From the NCBI RefSeq assembly GCF_037975245.1, contig NC_092562.1, forward strand, positions 11,850,001 through 11,914,000: a DNA stretch of 64,000 bases, written 5' to 3'. Within the stretch, counting starts at the first letter, position 1. Each line of letters starts with the position of its first letter. Under the pieces are notes generated by a model. It made no database searches, was not told the origin of the DNA, and saw only the letters and a program-made list of their open reading frames with translations. Source of the stretch: Apostichopus japonicus. Taxonomy: Eukaryota > Echinodermata > Holothuroidea > Aspidochirotida > Stichopodidae. A program made the translations under genes and the position numbers. This document shows positions 47,825-59,152 of the stretch, piece after piece.

Positions 47825-48470
47825 GTGCCAGATTTTACACCTACTTTTCCACCACTTACTGTTGGTAAAGACTCTATTAATATCCCCTCAACTGTTAGAA
47901 ACCTTGGTGCATATTTTGACCAGACCATGTCACTTGAAAATCACGTTACTAATCTCTGTCGTTCTGCAAATTGGCAACTGAGGAAAATCAGTTTGATGAG
48001 GAATTACCTCGATACTAAGACTTGCGAGATACTGGTTCATGCGTTTGTGACATCAAAGCTTGATTTTCTAAATTCACTTTTATTCGGCCTTCCTGATTCG
48101 ACCATCAAGAAACTCCAAAAGATCTAAAACACCGCTGCCCGTATTGTGAAAAGGAAAGAAGAAAATGCCGAACCCCCCCCTTCTGAAGGAACTTCATTGG
48201 CTCCCTATCAGCTACAGAATCCAGTATAAAATACTTCTTCTCACCTTCTGTGCTCATCATCTTGAACGGCCTGTGTACCTGTCACAATTTCTCTTGCCAT
48301 ATACTCCAACTCACACACTTCGTTCCTCCAACAAACTGTAATTTAACTCCAAACCACTTCACTTCTTCTTTTGTAAATTAATTTATATTCTTTGTAAAGC
48401 ACTTTGAGCAGTGACTGTTGTTTACTGATTTGGCGCTATATAAGTCTCATTTATTATTATTATTATTGCC
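47825..48470 (+). pseudogene. 3' end of a CR1/L2-like LINE
   Basis: A 100-codon frame (47825-48127) matches the C-terminal part of non-LTR reverse transcriptase: STVRNLGAYFDQTMSLENHV, then LVHAFVTSKLDFLNSLLFGLP and IKKLQKI. After a stop and a frameshift the tail continues with ELHWLPISYRIQYKI. The element ends with GGCGCTATATAAG and a (TTA)n tail near 48430-48468, typical of this LINE class. It is 5'-truncated and frameshifted, so dead. Same strand as the host gene, inside its last recognised intron. Confidence 0.85.
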
Positions 48471-48479
48471 TGCACAGCC

Positions 48480-49320
48480 ACTTTTCATGTACAACCAAAC
48501 CCCTAATCAAACACATCCATTGGATATAACTAACTGTTGAATGTGTATTGTGCATCTGAGGTGAAGTAAGATGTAAGCTAAATCTTTAATGTGTCTATTA
48601 TTGCATATTCTTGGATAATGAAGGTATTTAATAATTCAATTTTTTTTGGGTGAAAGTGGTATTTAGTAGTGTACTCAGCACCTAAAAGAACTTATGGGTA
48701 TGTTGTGGACACTGATGTCTGTACACTGTAAGTCAACACACAGCATTCATGTACTGTACATTAGAGTCAACATCATGGCTTCAAATTACCAGTCTACTCT
48801 TATGGTTAATGCAATATGCTGACCTCAGATGACCGACCAAAGAAATCCTTGAATGTTGATTTACATTTTCATCATCACATTCTAACTTCACTGGTGTCTT
48901 GCACACTCACACACTACAGTGCATTACACAGCATGCAGAATTGGAGTCAATATGGAGTCAAATTACCAGTTTATTGCAACTCAGTTCATGAAAAGGACTC
49001 TACTCCTAGGGCCCATTGCATGTTGGCATTAATTATTAAACGACCTTTATCATTCAATGTTGAACACTTTTTCATCACCACATATTCAGAGATGAATATG
49101 TGTTTCAGCCAATCTAATCTGTCAATAACTAGTCCGCCCATCTGTCTCATTTACAAATGTCCTCTTCTGTCTTGATCAGTTTGTCTCTGAAGAAGTTTAG
49201 GAAAATCAGGTCATCATGATATTTTACTATTTATTGTTTTCTGCTTTGTCTCTTCATATGCTCTTGTTTTGACTACACTGAGTTTCTTCATCTCCAGGAA
49301 TGGTTTATTTTCCTTCTTCC
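48480..49320. other. Intron sequence upstream of HYR 2
   Basis: Contains a short diverged direct repeat (AGTCAA...CAAATTACCAGT near 48770-48795 and 48945-48975). The 119-codon frame at 48816-49175 has no recognised domain. Confidence 0.35.
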
Positions 49321-49328
49321 ATACCTAG

Positions 49329-49580
49329 ACAACACTCCACCAATTATCTCTGGTTGCCCATCAAACATTGTGTTTGGGGCTGTTTCACAAGATGATGACT
49401 CGGTACCAATCTCCTGGACTGAACCCACTGCGACTGATGATATCTCTGAACCAGAATTATTCTTGAGAACTAGACGACCTGGAGATCAATTTAGTATTGG
49501 TTCAACAACTGTTATCTACTACGTCCGTGATGCAGCAGGCAACATAGCCGGGTGTAGCTTTCAAGTGTCTGTGGTTCAAA
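49329..49580 (+). CDS. Exon: HYR domain 2
   Basis: This 252-bp phase 1-1 exon encodes a second complete hyalin repeat: PPIISGCPSNIVFG, SWTEPTATDDISEPEL, RRPGDQFSIGSTTVIYYVRD and AGNIAGCSFQVSV. It has the paired cysteines and the GSTTV-Y and D-x-AGN motifs of the family. Acceptor is ATACCTAG and donor GTGAGTA. A 4 kb mobile element starts seven bases into the following intron. The gene must continue, as the exon ends in phase 1 with no stop, but no later exon was recognised. Confidence 0.95.
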
Positions 49581-49587
49581 GTGAGTA

Positions 49588-52500
49588 CAGTACTGATTTC
49601 GCTTAACTCCTGTTAAAATTCGTTGAAAGAAAAATAATCGGATTTCTACGTTTTTTTAATCGAAATTCCCCGATTTTTATCGAAATTCCCCGAATTTTAA
49701 CGATTGGTTATCTCAGTCATTTCCTTCGTGGAATTTTCAACGATGCGTTGAAATTCTTTTTTAAACGAAATAGAAGGTCAAAATGTGGTTACGCGAATCG
49801 TCGGAAAACGCGTAACTTCGTTTATCAGTATCAATTAGACTTTGGTACAGTCGTTTGAAAGAGCGAATATTTACAAGAGCATTCTCAGGCTTGTATGAGT
49901 AGTGATGCACATAAATTCATGTAGCTAAACTGGCGGGGGACGTTTTCTTACTGTGAACCCCAAACACAGTGACATAAGTCTTAACTTGGCCAGGTCTAAT
50001 AGAGGGCTGCAGTACAAGCTATGTACCACGAGGCACCCTTCCAGATAAGTTGAAGTTCTGTTTAACCATTTAAATAACAATGAATGGACATATAAACTTG
50101 GTTTACTTGCAGATTACTAAAAATAGTTATTTTTAAGAGATGTAAATTTGGTTTTTATGAGAGTTGAAGTATGAAACTTTGTTTCCGAGCGAAAACATGT
50201 TACTTGAAGCAAAATAAAGATGCCCCGCCCATTCTGCGAGGACGCTTCCATTTTTCAAAAAGGCGTTTTCTCTTTTTATTTTTTCTATTTTGTTTACATT
50301 TTAAACATGAAAATTATTCAAAAATATGTAAAATATGTAAAGAACTTAGTAATGTACTGCAAACTATCTATAAAAAACAGAAAAACGATGTTTTAGGCAT
50401 GAATAATGTGTTCAATATAACTAAAGTAGTAGGTCAATAGTCATGAGCTCATGACTGTCGTCAATTCGTTTTCTCAGTTTATATTTGCGACATATCACCC
50501 GTGTACATCGATCAATGGCATGGTGAAATCCCGTGTGAAAATATATTAACCCCAAAAGACGCAAATGGTCGTTCCAGAAAGTACCGTTCTAACATTAACA
50601 ACACATGGCCAGTTTGCTCTCTCAGGTCCGCACGTGTACATCCATTTTTTTCACACATGGTATTATGCTGTGCATGCATTGCGGGCGGGATTGCGGCAAA
50701 CATAAATGGAAATGAATGAATACGAAAAACTTACGATATTCTTCACAAATATTGATGCTTAGATAAGTGCTTCCTCACAATCAACGAGCCGCCCTAAAAT
50801 TCGCTCCGCTTACGTTAAAACTTCTATATATATAACACATTGAAAAACCCGAGTTTTTACACACATAATTCCCACTGACATTGGTCACAGAACATAAGTA
50901 GGTCATTGACATTCGAACTTGGCAACTTGCCCAAGTTCATCGCATCATGGGAACGACACAACACATTGAACATGATGTTAAATTCTCCCGCCATCTGGAC
51001 GCCGAGTGTAAATTTTAGTGTAATAGGCAAATTATGAATGGTACTGCGCAGCGTGGTTAAATCTTAACATATTGCGACACAAATTTTAGGAAGCTGTTGT
51101 TGAAGTTACTTTCATATCAAATGTAAGGTACTGTATCATGTATGTGACACAAGAGAAAGAAAATGAAATCAGAGGCTGCTAAAACCAGTTTGAACTTGAT
51201 TTTTACAACCCATCGCAGAACACGTGCGTGCGTAATTTGTTTTCTTAACATGACTTTTAATGAGTAAGTAGGAAAGGTGGGTAAGTTTGCTAATTTAGGC
51301 GAGTTTTTGTTTAAAATCTTGTGATAGACAAATATATTGTTTTTTTTTTCTTCAAAAGTTACGATGTTGCCGAAGGCGGAGTTATATAAATTCAGTGATC
51401 TGAACTTCTGAAGACCATGAATACTGATCATGTGTGTTAGACAATTATTATTACACGAAAGGTTCGCAATATTATTGGGCCTAATTAGTAATTAACATAC
51501 ACTGATCGTTGTCTTGCTGCCTGAATTGCTACCTGCTGGAAAAGAAAACCTTAATTATTGTACTCATAACGTCCTATTTTGATTAAAAGTCGAGTGACGG
51601 TCGAGGTCGAGTCGAGTCGAAAAAGCCGCAATCGGGAAACGGCGTTTAAACGTTTAACCGACCGGCAGGCGATACGGTGAAACGGTTAGCGAAATATCTG
51701 TTAGGTCACACCCTTATTTAAACACACCCAAAAAAAAACGACCTTATTCAATGAAAATATACTGAAAGCCATATCGCAAAAACACAAAATCGCTTATAAC
51801 TCGAAAACGGAAGGAGACATCGACTTTTGTCGGCTGTATAGGGATTTCCTAAACCGAATTTTGATGCGCTCTATCCACCTGTGTCATTTATGAGCTTCTC
51901 TGACGTAAGCTGCAGTACGTAATTTCTCTATACCAGTTCCGCGAAATTTATTTACGCAGTAAACATCGTTCATTATGTTTTCTTTCACAACGAATATTCA
52001 AAGTTGTGCTCCACACGCTTCACAGATATTGTTTTATGTCGTTCATTTTCAATTCTACTTTAAAATTACATTTTCGAACGATGCATTGCATGCCTTATCA
52101 AACATTCCTGATTAGTAAAACTAGAGAAGGATATTCAAATATATATTATTTTCATTTGATATGATTTTATGAGTTGTTCCACTTGAAAAACGATGATAAA
52201 ACCGAAAAACAAAACATTTACTTCTCATGTGACGCATACCGGAATGAGACTCATAAAAACTCCCCCTTCTCATTAAATTAAATTTACATGCCGTCAGGCC
52301 AGTTGAAAGCCGTCAGGCCAGTTGGAAGCCCTCCCCAGTAATGTTTGATCAACTCTTCCCAATATACAATACTCAAATAAGCAATGAAAATATATTCATT
52401 TCCACAGAAATCTACCCAACGTGGGCCCCAAGTCACTGCTTTATTTTCTTAGTAGTCATGGAAACAATTGTTTGCAACTCTCTTGCTGGCCAGGTGTTTT

Positions 52501-53616
52501 CAAGTTTTATTAATAGCACGACTTCTGATTGGTTCATTCAAGATAAACTTTCTATCCCTGATGGATTGTTCTACTTATATATATATGAATGAATATTTGG
52601 GTTTCAATTAACTTAGTAACAGGTAACATCCATTCCATTACGAACAGTAGGGGGGTAAAATAATGTTTGCTTCTAGAGGCAGCCAGCCAAAGGTTCTGCA
52701 GTGCTAAACCCCCACGAAGATAAAATACTATGCTCATTAACATATGGTAGGCGTGAATTTGACAAAGCCAGGTTTATGATTGGACTAAGCCTCTCAAGAA
52801 AGTTTGGTGGTGGGGATATCCAGGGTAGGGAATGCACATGTAAGCAGCATACTATAGGTGGCCCAGACCCAGGCTGCGACCTTAATTACCAGGGCAGTCC
52901 ATCTGCATTCGCGGGCAACTTACAGTAACGGGTTAGGGGGAAAATAACAGTTTTTTTTTTGTTTTTTTTTGCGTGCATTGAAGCCGGGGGAGGTTTTTTG
53001 GTCGGAATGCAGAAAAGTTTGAGAGTGCGGTTCTGTAGTAAACGGTACTGTAGTACGTCAAGTAACACAGGAATTTATTGGGAATAAAGATCTCTTTGAT
53101 ATCCAGCTACGAAAGTACTGTTTCATTGTTGATATTTTTTTCCTTGTTTTTCTGACACTGCGTTCCTTGGTGAGTTAACTTAAACTTATCCTAGTTAAAT
53201 ACTAGCCTATAACAGTCGTAGAATGTGCTTGTTACGATCGACCAAGACTAGTTTTTATTATCCTAGCCAAATCATTTTTTCAAACACCTAGTACAGAACT
53301 AACTCTGTCTTATATACAATGAAACTTTTGCAACGTAATATTCCTCGGTAACTTCTGGTATAGTCTGAAAACGGCTGTAGTTACACTAAGGATTCAACGC
53401 AAGTCACAACCTTGATATGTCTAGAATTGCCTTGGCGGTTTTTGATCGCGATAACTTTCGTGGAAATTTCGTTGAAACTTTGTTGACAACCGTGCCCGCA
53501 GTAGTCTAAATCTTGTCAACGAAATTATTCGTTTTTAATCGATTTTCAACGATTTTCAACTTTTGTTATCGATCGTTGATTTTTTTTTCAACGGGAGTTA
53601 AGCGAAATCGGTACTG
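49588..53616. mobile_element. 4.0 kb TA-flanked inverted-repeat element
   Basis: The left end CAGTACTGATTTCGCTTAAC pairs with the complement of the right end, which reads CAGTACCGATTTCGCTTAAC in inverse; the match goes on through CTCC(T/C)GTT. TA lies directly outside both ends (49586-49587 and 53617-53618), as in Tc1/mariner-type insertion. The subterminal parts are full of short TCGATTTTCAACGA-like and GAAATTCCCCGA-like repeats. No transposase is recognised; the longest frame inside is about 104 codons. It is therefore probably non-autonomous, or a composite of older insertions. Confidence 0.8.
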
Positions 53617-53618
53617 TA

Positions 53619-54115
53619 TGTAATACTATTGAAGAGAGGGGAACTTTTGAATATGCAGAACTTGGTACTTCTCCTTCATGTTGACAATTAATTGCTCATA
53701 CCATGCTAAGGGGGTATCACAATTGACCAATTGCTGGACACCCTCTTGACCCATGTCCATTAGTATTATACCGCAGTTTGTAGAAATACAACAAACTTCA
53801 AAGAACTTTGCAAAGTTATAAGGTTTTGAGAAAATTATCCTGAAAAGTATTATTGGAATGCGGTTATATCCTTCTCTCCAAAAATATTACTGATACACTG
53901 ACCTTGTGCAAAACCTTTATGTAAAGTACCATTTAAATGCAGATATTTGAATATGTTGACAATAATATGGATAAACCATTAAATATACTTTGCTAGTGTT
54001 TTTACCAATTGAAGGTAATTAAGTGGGCAGTCTACAAATTAGATCCAATCATCAACATTTCATTGCTGGGACATTTGTTATAATGGTGTAATACAGATAC
54101 AAACTGGAAAGTTAT
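53619..54115. other. Non-coding DNA, nothing recognised
   Basis: AT-rich spacer between the TA-flanked element and DIRS copy 3. Confidence 0.4.
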
Positions 54116-54133
54116 ATTCACAGCGCGTACTCC

Positions 54134-54233
54134 CTCACCTCATATAACCTATGCATTACCGTATGAACCTCGCTCTAGCATCTGGCAATTTGTCTGTATG
54201 TGAGTGTGGCCATCTCCCTTCCGTAATTGCCAG
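54134..54233 (+). repeat. DIRS copy 3 left inverted terminal repeat
   Basis: About 100 bp from CTCACCTCATATAACC to CCGTAATTGCCAG, complementary to 60080-60179 with a few mismatches. DIRS elements use inverted rather than direct terminal repeats. Confidence 0.9.
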
Positions 54234-54492
54234 CCTTTTGCGCAAGTATCGCTCTCTTATTGCTCTTACTAAATCCTAAGATTTCAATTACTTCGTCTAA
54301 ATATTAGCGTTGTTTTAGTAATTCTTTTTCTTCTGTTCAACGTCCTGCACGTTTGAACCGCTTTTTGTCTTTAAAACGTTTCTTCTTTCATGATTTTCGA
54401 ACGTTTTTTTGGTTTGCCTCGTGAACGTGGTTCACGTAGCGTGGCTAGGCCCACACTTTAGTGTAGCGTTCTCCTAGCGTTTATTTACTTTC

Positions 54493-54700
54493 ACGTACAG
54501 CAGTCGTGTACGTGGGCTTACTTGCAGTCAAGTAACTGCTTTGTTTAGTTCTTCATACTGTTTTCGTACAGCAGTCGTGTACGTTTTCCTTTTGCAGTAA
54601 AGTAACTGCCTTGTTTATTTTTCATACTGGTTTAAATACGAATTTCTTACTGTTCACGTACAGCAGCCGTGTACGTTTTCATTCTGCAGTAAAGTAACTG
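54493..54700 (+). repeat. Threefold double-hairpin repeat in DIRS leader
   Basis: Three units upstream of Gag each contain two hairpins. The first is ACGTACA-GCAGTCG-TGTACGT (54493-54513), with versions at 54565-54583 and 54656-54676. The second is GCAGT-CAAGTA-ACTGC (54524-54539), with versions at 54594-54609 and 54686-54700. Units are 71-92 bp apart. Copies 1 and 2 keep degraded versions near 36326-36440 and 40555-40670. Position suggests an RNA or DNA structural element such as packaging, translation or recombination, but its role is unknown. Confidence 0.75.
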
Positions 54701-54801
54701 TTTCTAATTTAGTTTTCACAGCTTCAAGTCTCGGAGATTTCTAAGCAAAAAAAAAAAAAAAAATTCGGAGATTTCTCAAAAAAAAAAAGAAAAAAGAAAA
54801 G

Positions 54802-56061
54802 ATGGAAAACTGCCGTTCTTGTAAGCAATTCCGTCCGTTCAAAGCATGGGACAAGCATGACTTATGCCCAAAGTGTCGCCCATGCGGGAGCAAGCAGACC
54901 TGCTCCATTTGCCAGGACTGGACCCAGGAGCGCTGGGATTTGATCGGTACCTGGCTGGCGGATAAAGCCGCAGAGAAAAGAAAGAAGGCGGCTTCCTCAA
55001 AGCAGGGGAAAAAGAAGCCGCCGGCGAAGGAACCCCAGGCGGCCATACGAGATGGCATAAGCCCTAAACGTGGGGGAACGGAGGGCGCCATACGAGATGG
55101 CTCAAACCCTCCTCAGGAACGGGTATCCATACGAGATGGAGCTAATTCCCGTGCGGCGTCAGCTCAGCCACGGCCGCGACCCCAGGAGGGTCCGTCCACT
55201 TCAGGCCACGTGGAGTCCAGAAGCCCCCAAAGACAAGCGGTGGCGGACTTATTTACTTCTACTCCGGGTTCATGGGACTGCAACCGGGGAGATTTCTCGG
55301 GGTTCTCCCTGGAGAGTACGGAACGGCGCCGAAGCCGAAGCAGAAGCCGTAGCCGCGGTAGGAGCCGGGAAAGGCACCGGCGACCTCGATGCAGGTCGAG
55401 GTCTGGCTCGTCGCCCTCGTCCTCGAGCGGACATTCTTCTGGGCGACACAGGGCCAAGAAACGAAAGAGGAGACAATCCCCAGACTCGGGGCAGGCTCTC
55501 CTTTCCCAGGTTAAAGACTTCCTGGGACAATTGTTGCAAAAGCCGAGTCAACAGGACCCGGAACAACAAGGGGCTCCGTCAATTCCACCACAACCGGCGC
55601 CACCGCCAGCACCGGTTACGGACGATCACGCCCCTGAGGAGGCCCAGGTAGATCCCTGGGACGACGTCTCCTCCAGAACTGATGACGCGCTGTCAATCGC
55701 AGCCAGTGCCCGCCTCCTCAGTGGAGATTCCGAGGCGGAGGATAAAGAACCCTTACGGGGTACAGAAATTTCGGCGGAAGCCTTTGAGAAGGCGACGGCA
55801 GTACTCCGCAGAGTTCTCAGCTTCGAGGAAAGGGTGGGTGCGCGTGCCCACGAGGGGCCGGCATCCAAACTCACATTGAACGCGGCCGCCCAAAAGCCTC
55901 GAGCCTCCATCCCGGTGGATGTGGAATGTAGGGAGCGGTTCGAGGCGGTGGCACAGGCGAAACGCTGGACAGCCTTCCAGCGATCAGCCCATCGCACTTT
56001 CCACGTGGGCGACGAAGACTGGGAAAGCCTTTTCACGCACCCCAAATCCCGCCTCAAGTGA
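54802..56061 (+). pseudogene. DIRS copy 3 Gag-like protein, N-terminal frame
   Basis: A 419-codon frame starts at an ATG after a long A-rich stretch. Residues 4-37 hold seven cysteines in CxxC-type pairs, a probable zinc-binding start. Three (A/S)IRDG motifs lie at residues 81, 96 and 109. Residues 175-201 are an SR-like run (RRRSRSRSRSRGRSRERHRR), followed by the basic cluster KKRKRR at 219-224, a likely nuclear signal. The frame ends at 56061 because one base is missing near 56035-56050 relative to copies 1 and 2; the remainder is open from 56058 in another frame. Confidence 0.85.
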
Positions 56062-56711
56062 AGGAGAGACTTCGGTCGGCGGGTGCCTTAGACGGCAAAG
56101 ACAAGTTCAGGGAGAAGGGTGCACAGACCCTAGAATCCTCCCTGTTCGACGTAGATAGGGCCTCCCGCGCAGGGATGAAGTACTCATCAGCCTTATTACT
56201 TTTCGCCGAGCTATTGAACAGATCTTTTCAACAGGCCCAGGCATCGGGTATGTCCCGCAAAGATACCGCCGCCATCATTGCCCTCCTTGAACCCGTTTCC
56301 AGGATGGTATTAGACCAGTTCGCCCGCGTGTCGGTTAAGGCCACCTTGACACGTCGGGACCTGGTTTTGAACTCAGTGAATTGGTCGTCCAGATCCACGG
56401 CGGACGGGTTCCGCAACTTACCGATCCTGGGCAGTGACCTCTTCGGCGGCAAGTTCGACGAGAAACTCCGGGAGGAGGCAGAGAGAATGAAAGCTCTGAG
56501 GGAGGCGGACGAATACATGTCCCGCCCGACCTCATCTTCGCGCCCACGTTATGACTCACGACAATGTAGCCGTTTTAAGCAACCAAGATCCAGTTACAGT
56601 CAGAGTCGGGGTGCCCTGCGAACGCAGCAACAATCCGCTCCTTCGCGACCCGAACACAGGCCATACCGCCCGCAATACCGCGGAAGCTGCGGGCGCGGTA
56701 AACGGCCCTAG
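56058..56711 (+). pseudogene. DIRS copy 3 Gag-like protein, C-terminal frame
   Basis: Continuation of Gag after the frameshift. It holds a helical domain (LLFAELLNRSFQQAQASGMS, RMVLDQFARVSVKATLTRRD) and a charged helix near EKLREEAERMKALREADEYM, then an Arg/Ser/Tyr-rich tail ending RPYRPQYRGSCGRGKRP, probably nucleic-acid binding. The start codon at 56058 is incidental; in copies 1 and 2 the frame runs through this point. Confidence 0.8.
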
Positions 56712-57951
56712 GGATGCCCACCCCACCGTAGCGCCCAAGGCCAAGGTGGGGGGGCGACTAAGAGTTTTTTGGGCTCACTGGGAGGAAATCGACCCAGGAG
56801 CCTGGGTACTGGACGTGGTAAAAAGGGGCTACGAGATAGAGTTCTCGTCTACCCCACCCCAATATGGCCTCTTCGCAACCACGCCAGTACCCGAGATACA
56901 GGAAAAGCGGGCCGCCCTCGAGGACGAGATCAACAGTCTTCTCAAAAAAGGCGCCATTACGCGGGTCACCACCGCAAACGCGGACGGCCCCCTCTTCCGG
57001 TCCTTGTTCTTCCTCACGCCGAAGAAGAACGGGACTTGGAGGCCCATCCTGAACCTCAGACCTCTCAACAGGAGGTTCATCCGACCGGAGAGGTTCAGGA
57101 TGGAGACTCTCACATCAATCCTCCACCTACTGCGCCCAGGGATGTGGGCATCCTCCGTCGATCTAAAGGATGCCTACCTACATATCCCCATCCGACGCGA
57201 GGACCAGCGGTTCCTCGCGTTCAGGTACAAGGCCATCGATTACCGCTTAACAGCGCCAGCATTTGGCCTCTCCACAGCACCCAGGGTTTTCACCAGGGTA
57301 ACAAGGGCGGTCCTGGCTCACCTCCGCCGAAACGGGGTAATGGTGTTCGCCTACCTAGACGATTGGTTAGTACTCGGCAATTCCCAACAAGGGGCTCTCG
57401 CCAGTACAAACGCCACCGTGTCCCTCCTGACGAAACTGGGGTTGTTAATCAATGTCGAGAAATCCAACCTCGTGCCCACGCAATTGATCATATACTTAGG
57501 GGCCCGTCTCGACCTCACCCGTGGCATGGTCTACCCGACGGCCGAAAGAACGGCGAGCCTAGTGGCCACGGCCAGAAAAATACTAGGCAATCGGAATACC
57601 CCAGCGCTCATGTGGCAGCGCCTGTTGGGGAAGATGGCGAGCTTCACAGACCTTCTAGACCTGTGCAGACTCAGAATGAGGCCGCTCCAGCGGCACCTCC
57701 TCAAACACTATGTCCCGGATCGGTCGTCGGCGGCAACGCCAATCCCACTTCCAACGGGGCTACGCCCATTTCTCACGTGGTGGGCAGAGTCAGACAGGAT
57801 CGCGGCAGGGCGACCTTTCCGGAACCCAGCCCCTACAACGTCGATCATGACGGATGCCTCCCTCAGCGGTTGGGGAGCGGTATGGGGCACACACGCAGTC
57901 GCCGGCGAATGGGCGGAGCCCGAGAGGGGGTTCTCCATATCAATATTTTAG
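56551..57951 (+). pseudogene. DIRS copy 3 reverse transcriptase and RNase H start
   Basis: A 466-codon frame. After about 65 residues overlapping the Gag end, the RT begins: FFLTPKKNGTWRPILNLRPL (153-172), catalytic SSVDLKDAYLHIPI with D204, FGLSTAPRVFTRVTRAVL (238-255) and the YLDD box at 268-271. A connection region follows, then the first RNase H aspartate in TDASLSGWG (D435). The frame ends at 57951 after a length change in a G/T run near 57925-57935 that copy 2 does not share. The enzyme copies element RNA into DNA; DIRS elements lack integrase and protease. Confidence 0.9.
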
Positions 57952-58784
57952 AGACGGAAGCGGTCCTGAGGGCCGTACGTCACTGGGCAACCCACCTAAC
58001 AGGCCACACTGTCACGGTCCGGTCGGACAACACCACGACCGTGGCGTATATCAACCGTCAAGGGGGCACTCGATCCCTGGCTCTCCTATGCAGGACATGG
58101 GACCTGCTCGTCCTCTGCGACTCCCTTCGGATCGGCCTACGGGCGTCCCACCTAGCAGGGAAAGACAATATACTGGCAGACGCACTGTCCAGGGGGTATC
58201 TAGAAAATGGGGAATGGGAGCTCTCCCGAACGTGGTCCGACCACATATTTCACCTGTTCGGCAGGCCGTCCGTCGACATGTTTGCGACGGCCAAGAACGC
58301 CAAACTCCCGACGTTCTGCTCCAGATACCACGACCCACAGGCCTGGAAGACCGACGCCCTAGTCATCTCATGGGCGGGCCTCTCCATGTACGCCTTTCCC
58401 CCACTGGGATTACTCCGCAGAGTTCTCACGATGCTTCGGGACGTGGAAGCGGACATGCTTTTGATCGCACCTTGCTGGCCCAATCAAGCATGGTTCCCAC
58501 TCATCATCGAGATGCTGGTGGACCTACCATACAAATTCCCACCGGCCGCCAAGCTCCTCTCCCAACGGAGCGGCCAAATAACCCACCCCGACATCACGAG
58601 CCTCCATCTAGCTGCGTGGAAACTCTCCGGCTCTCACTCCAGACAGCGGGGTTTCCACCGGAGGTTGCGGACATTGCAGTGGATGCCCGCCGGCAGTCCA
58701 CGGTTAAAACATACGATTCTAGACTGCTCCGATACTATGTTTGGGCCGGGGACAACGCTGTTGATCCCGTGGAGGCCTCAGTAG
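57933..58784 (+). pseudogene. DIRS copy 3 RNase H remainder and C-terminal domain
   Basis: After the frameshift the frame beginning upstream at 56769 carries the rest of RNase H: ETEAVLRAVRHW, RSDNTTTVAYINRQGG and DNILADALSRGYL, the last three acidic sites. Next comes the conserved DIRS pol tail (FGRPSVDMFATAKNAKLPTF, YAFPPLGLLRRVL). The position fits the methyltransferase-like domain of DIRS elements, but I cannot confirm a methyltransferase motif. The stop is at 58784, overlapping the recombinase frame. Confidence 0.85.
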
Positions 58785-59152
58785 ACCAGGTGGCGGCCTT
58801 CCTTCTCGAACTCTTCCGAGAAGGGAAGCAAATATATACAATTAGAAATTACCGCTCCGCAATAGCAGCGGTCCACAGCGGATTCTCGGATGACCTCAGT
58901 AGGAACCAACCCGGTCCTCCGCCAGGTCTTAAGGGGCATGTTCCACAGACGCCCCCCAGGCGCAGCCTGGCCCCATCATGGGCCCTCCACGAGGTTCTGA
59001 CGACCCTCGCGGGCTCTCCGTACGAGCTGCTACACAATGCTCCGTTGGACAAGCTAACACACAAAACTCTGTTTCTGATCGCGGCCGCCTCTGCCAGGCG
59101 CAGAAGCTGCCTCCACGCGCTCACCCTCCAACGGGGGTTCACGAGGTTTTAA
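58640..59152 (+). pseudogene. DIRS copy 3 tyrosine recombinase, N-terminal frame
   Basis: The recombinase overlaps the end of pol in another frame. Core-binding text includes ARRQSTVKTYDSRLLRYYVW and FLLELFREGKQIYTIRNYRS. The catalytic domain opens with KLTHKTLFLIAAASARRRSC, in which an arginine of the ARR motif is the first catalytic residue. The frame stops at 59152 just after LHALTLQRG because of a one-base shift near 59115-59150. The frame is open far upstream (57854) but that part is a shadow of pol. Confidence 0.85.

Noticed and set aside
56769-57930. Upstream half of a 671-codon frame
   Set aside because: Up to the frameshift this frame is a shadow of the RT frame, with no RT motifs; only the part after about 57933 encodes RNase H and pol tail.
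57854-58640. N-terminal half of the 432-codon recombinase frame
   Set aside because: It overlaps RNase H/pol in another frame and has low-complexity text; the recombinase resemblance begins near 58640.
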